In this document: positions 5,425-5,903 of the stretch, one piece after another
Layout: the number at the start of each line of letters is the position of its first letter
Position numbering within the stretch: the first letter of the stretch is position 1
Origin: Lachnospiraceae bacterium
Lineage (GTDB): Bacteria; Bacillota_A; Clostridia; Lachnospirales; Lachnospiraceae
DNA: 5,903 nt
Direction of reading: 5' to 3'
NCBI GenBank assembly: GCA_004556565.1
Contig: SFGN01000205.1
Location: 1-5,903 of the forward strand
Program-made: the position numbers and the translations under genes
The notes under the pieces: generated by a model
The model's database searches: none
What the model was told of the DNA's origin: nothing
Seen by the model: the letters and a program-made list of their open reading frames with translations, nothing else

Positions 5425-5903
5425 TGATCTATCTATTAAAGGGGGAGTGGAATCAGTAGTAACTTCACTAGCCAATGGGTTCATTAAAAAAGGAGTAAAA
5501 GTAAACTTAATATGTGTAAAAAAATGTAAACCTAATTTTGAAATTCATAAAGATATAAATATAATATATTTGCTTGATAAATGGAGTAAATTACGGAAGT
5601 ATAGAGTGTTAATAAGATTTTTCAGGGAAAAATTAAATACCGAGGACATATTATATACTAACTCTGTAATTAATACATTACTGGCTATCCTTTTTGCTCC
5701 GAAAAAAACAGCTAAATATGCATGTGATCATAATCAGTATAATGCAGTAAATAGACTATGGGCTTTTTTCCGATTTTTGCTATATAAAAGGTTGGAAGGT
5801 GTAATTGTTCTAACTCAACATGATCTGATTAAATATAGAAAAATAAACTCTAACTGCAAACTGTTTGATAATCCTGTTAGTTCTTCCTTCTTTTATACAG
5901 ATA
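5399..5903 (+). CDS. GT4-type glycosyltransferase, N-terminal part (runs off the window)
   Basis: An open frame from ATG at 5399 continues without a stop to the window end (168 complete codons visible). The N-terminus MKKINIVVDDLSIKGGVESVV is a typical GT-B glycosyltransferase start: a beta strand, then the GGVE motif (residues 15-18) of the glycine-rich acceptor-side loop seen in GT4 enzymes. DHNQYN (110-115) lies where GT4 enzymes carry an E/D-H motif. VIVLTQHDLIKY (135-146) matches the end of the N-terminal Rossmann domain, and DNPV (157-160) matches the N-P linker into the donor-binding domain. The donor domain with E-x7-E lies beyond the window. It should transfer one sugar of the O unit in the cytoplasm; donor and linkage cannot be told. 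It overlaps wzy by 26 bases, with no clear ribosome site, suggesting translational coupling. AT-rich, with frequent ATA, AGA and AAA codons. Confidence 0.87.
   Translation, partial: MKKINIVVDDLSIKGGVESVVTSLANGFIKKGVKVNLICVKKCKPNFEIHKDINIIYLLDKWSKLRKYRVLIRFFREKLNTEDILYTNSVINTLLAILFAPKKTAKYACDHNQYNAVNRLWAFFRFLLYKRLEGVIVLTQHDLIKYRKINSNCKLFDNPVSSSFFYTD

Noticed and set aside
1..5903. CRISPR array, insertion sequence, tRNA or phage attachment site
   Set aside because: No repeat-spacer series, transposase, terminal repeats or cloverleaf could be seen in the window.

Overview
The window looks like the left boundary of the O-antigen (rfb) locus in the chromosome of Escherichia coli, Shigella or a very close relative. 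It runs through the end of the colanic acid (wca) operon, then galF, the JUMPStart/ops leader, and the first three genes of a serotype-specific O-antigen cluster. The species call rests on near-complete agreement, from memory, of WcaM (464 aa) and GalF (297 aa) with the E. coli proteins. It also rests on the gene order wcaL-wcaM-galF-JUMPStart-O-antigen genes. All recognised genes are on the + strand.

Layout: 1-340 is the C-terminal end of WcaL, a colanic acid glycosyltransferase. 351-1745 is wcaM, a Tat-exported beta-helix protein that ends the wca operon. 1746-1919 is a short gap with a candidate galF promoter. 1920-2813 is galF. 2814-3142 is a 329-base untranslated leader with no gene; it carries phased T-tracts, small inverted repeats, the 39-bp JUMPStart element and its ops core at its 3' end. 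3143-4279 encodes a WecB/MnaA-type UDP-GlcNAc 2-epimerase. 4294-5424 encodes a multi-pass membrane protein best read as the O-antigen polymerase Wzy. 5399-5903 is the 5' part of a GT4 glycosyltransferase gene cut by the window end.

Composition changes sharply at the JUMPStart. The genes upstream have ordinary enterobacterial base composition. The three downstream are strongly AT-rich, with many ATA, AGA and AAA codons, as expected for a laterally exchanged serotype-specific block between conserved flanks. Function can be read as a pathway. The epimerase makes UDP-ManNAc (possibly for further conversion), glycosyltransferases build the O unit on undecaprenyl phosphate, and Wzy joins flipped units in the periplasm. 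RfaH loaded at ops should carry transcription through the long operon. The epimerase predicts ManNAc or a derivative in the O antigen. I cannot name the serogroup from this fragment.

I do not see an undescribed system here. The observations of most interest are regulatory: a galF-distal leader that appears to lack one arm of a hairpin I recall from related strains, a GNRA-type loop in the JUMPStart, tiny start-stop ORFs abutting the galF and wzy starts, and phased repeats in the leader.
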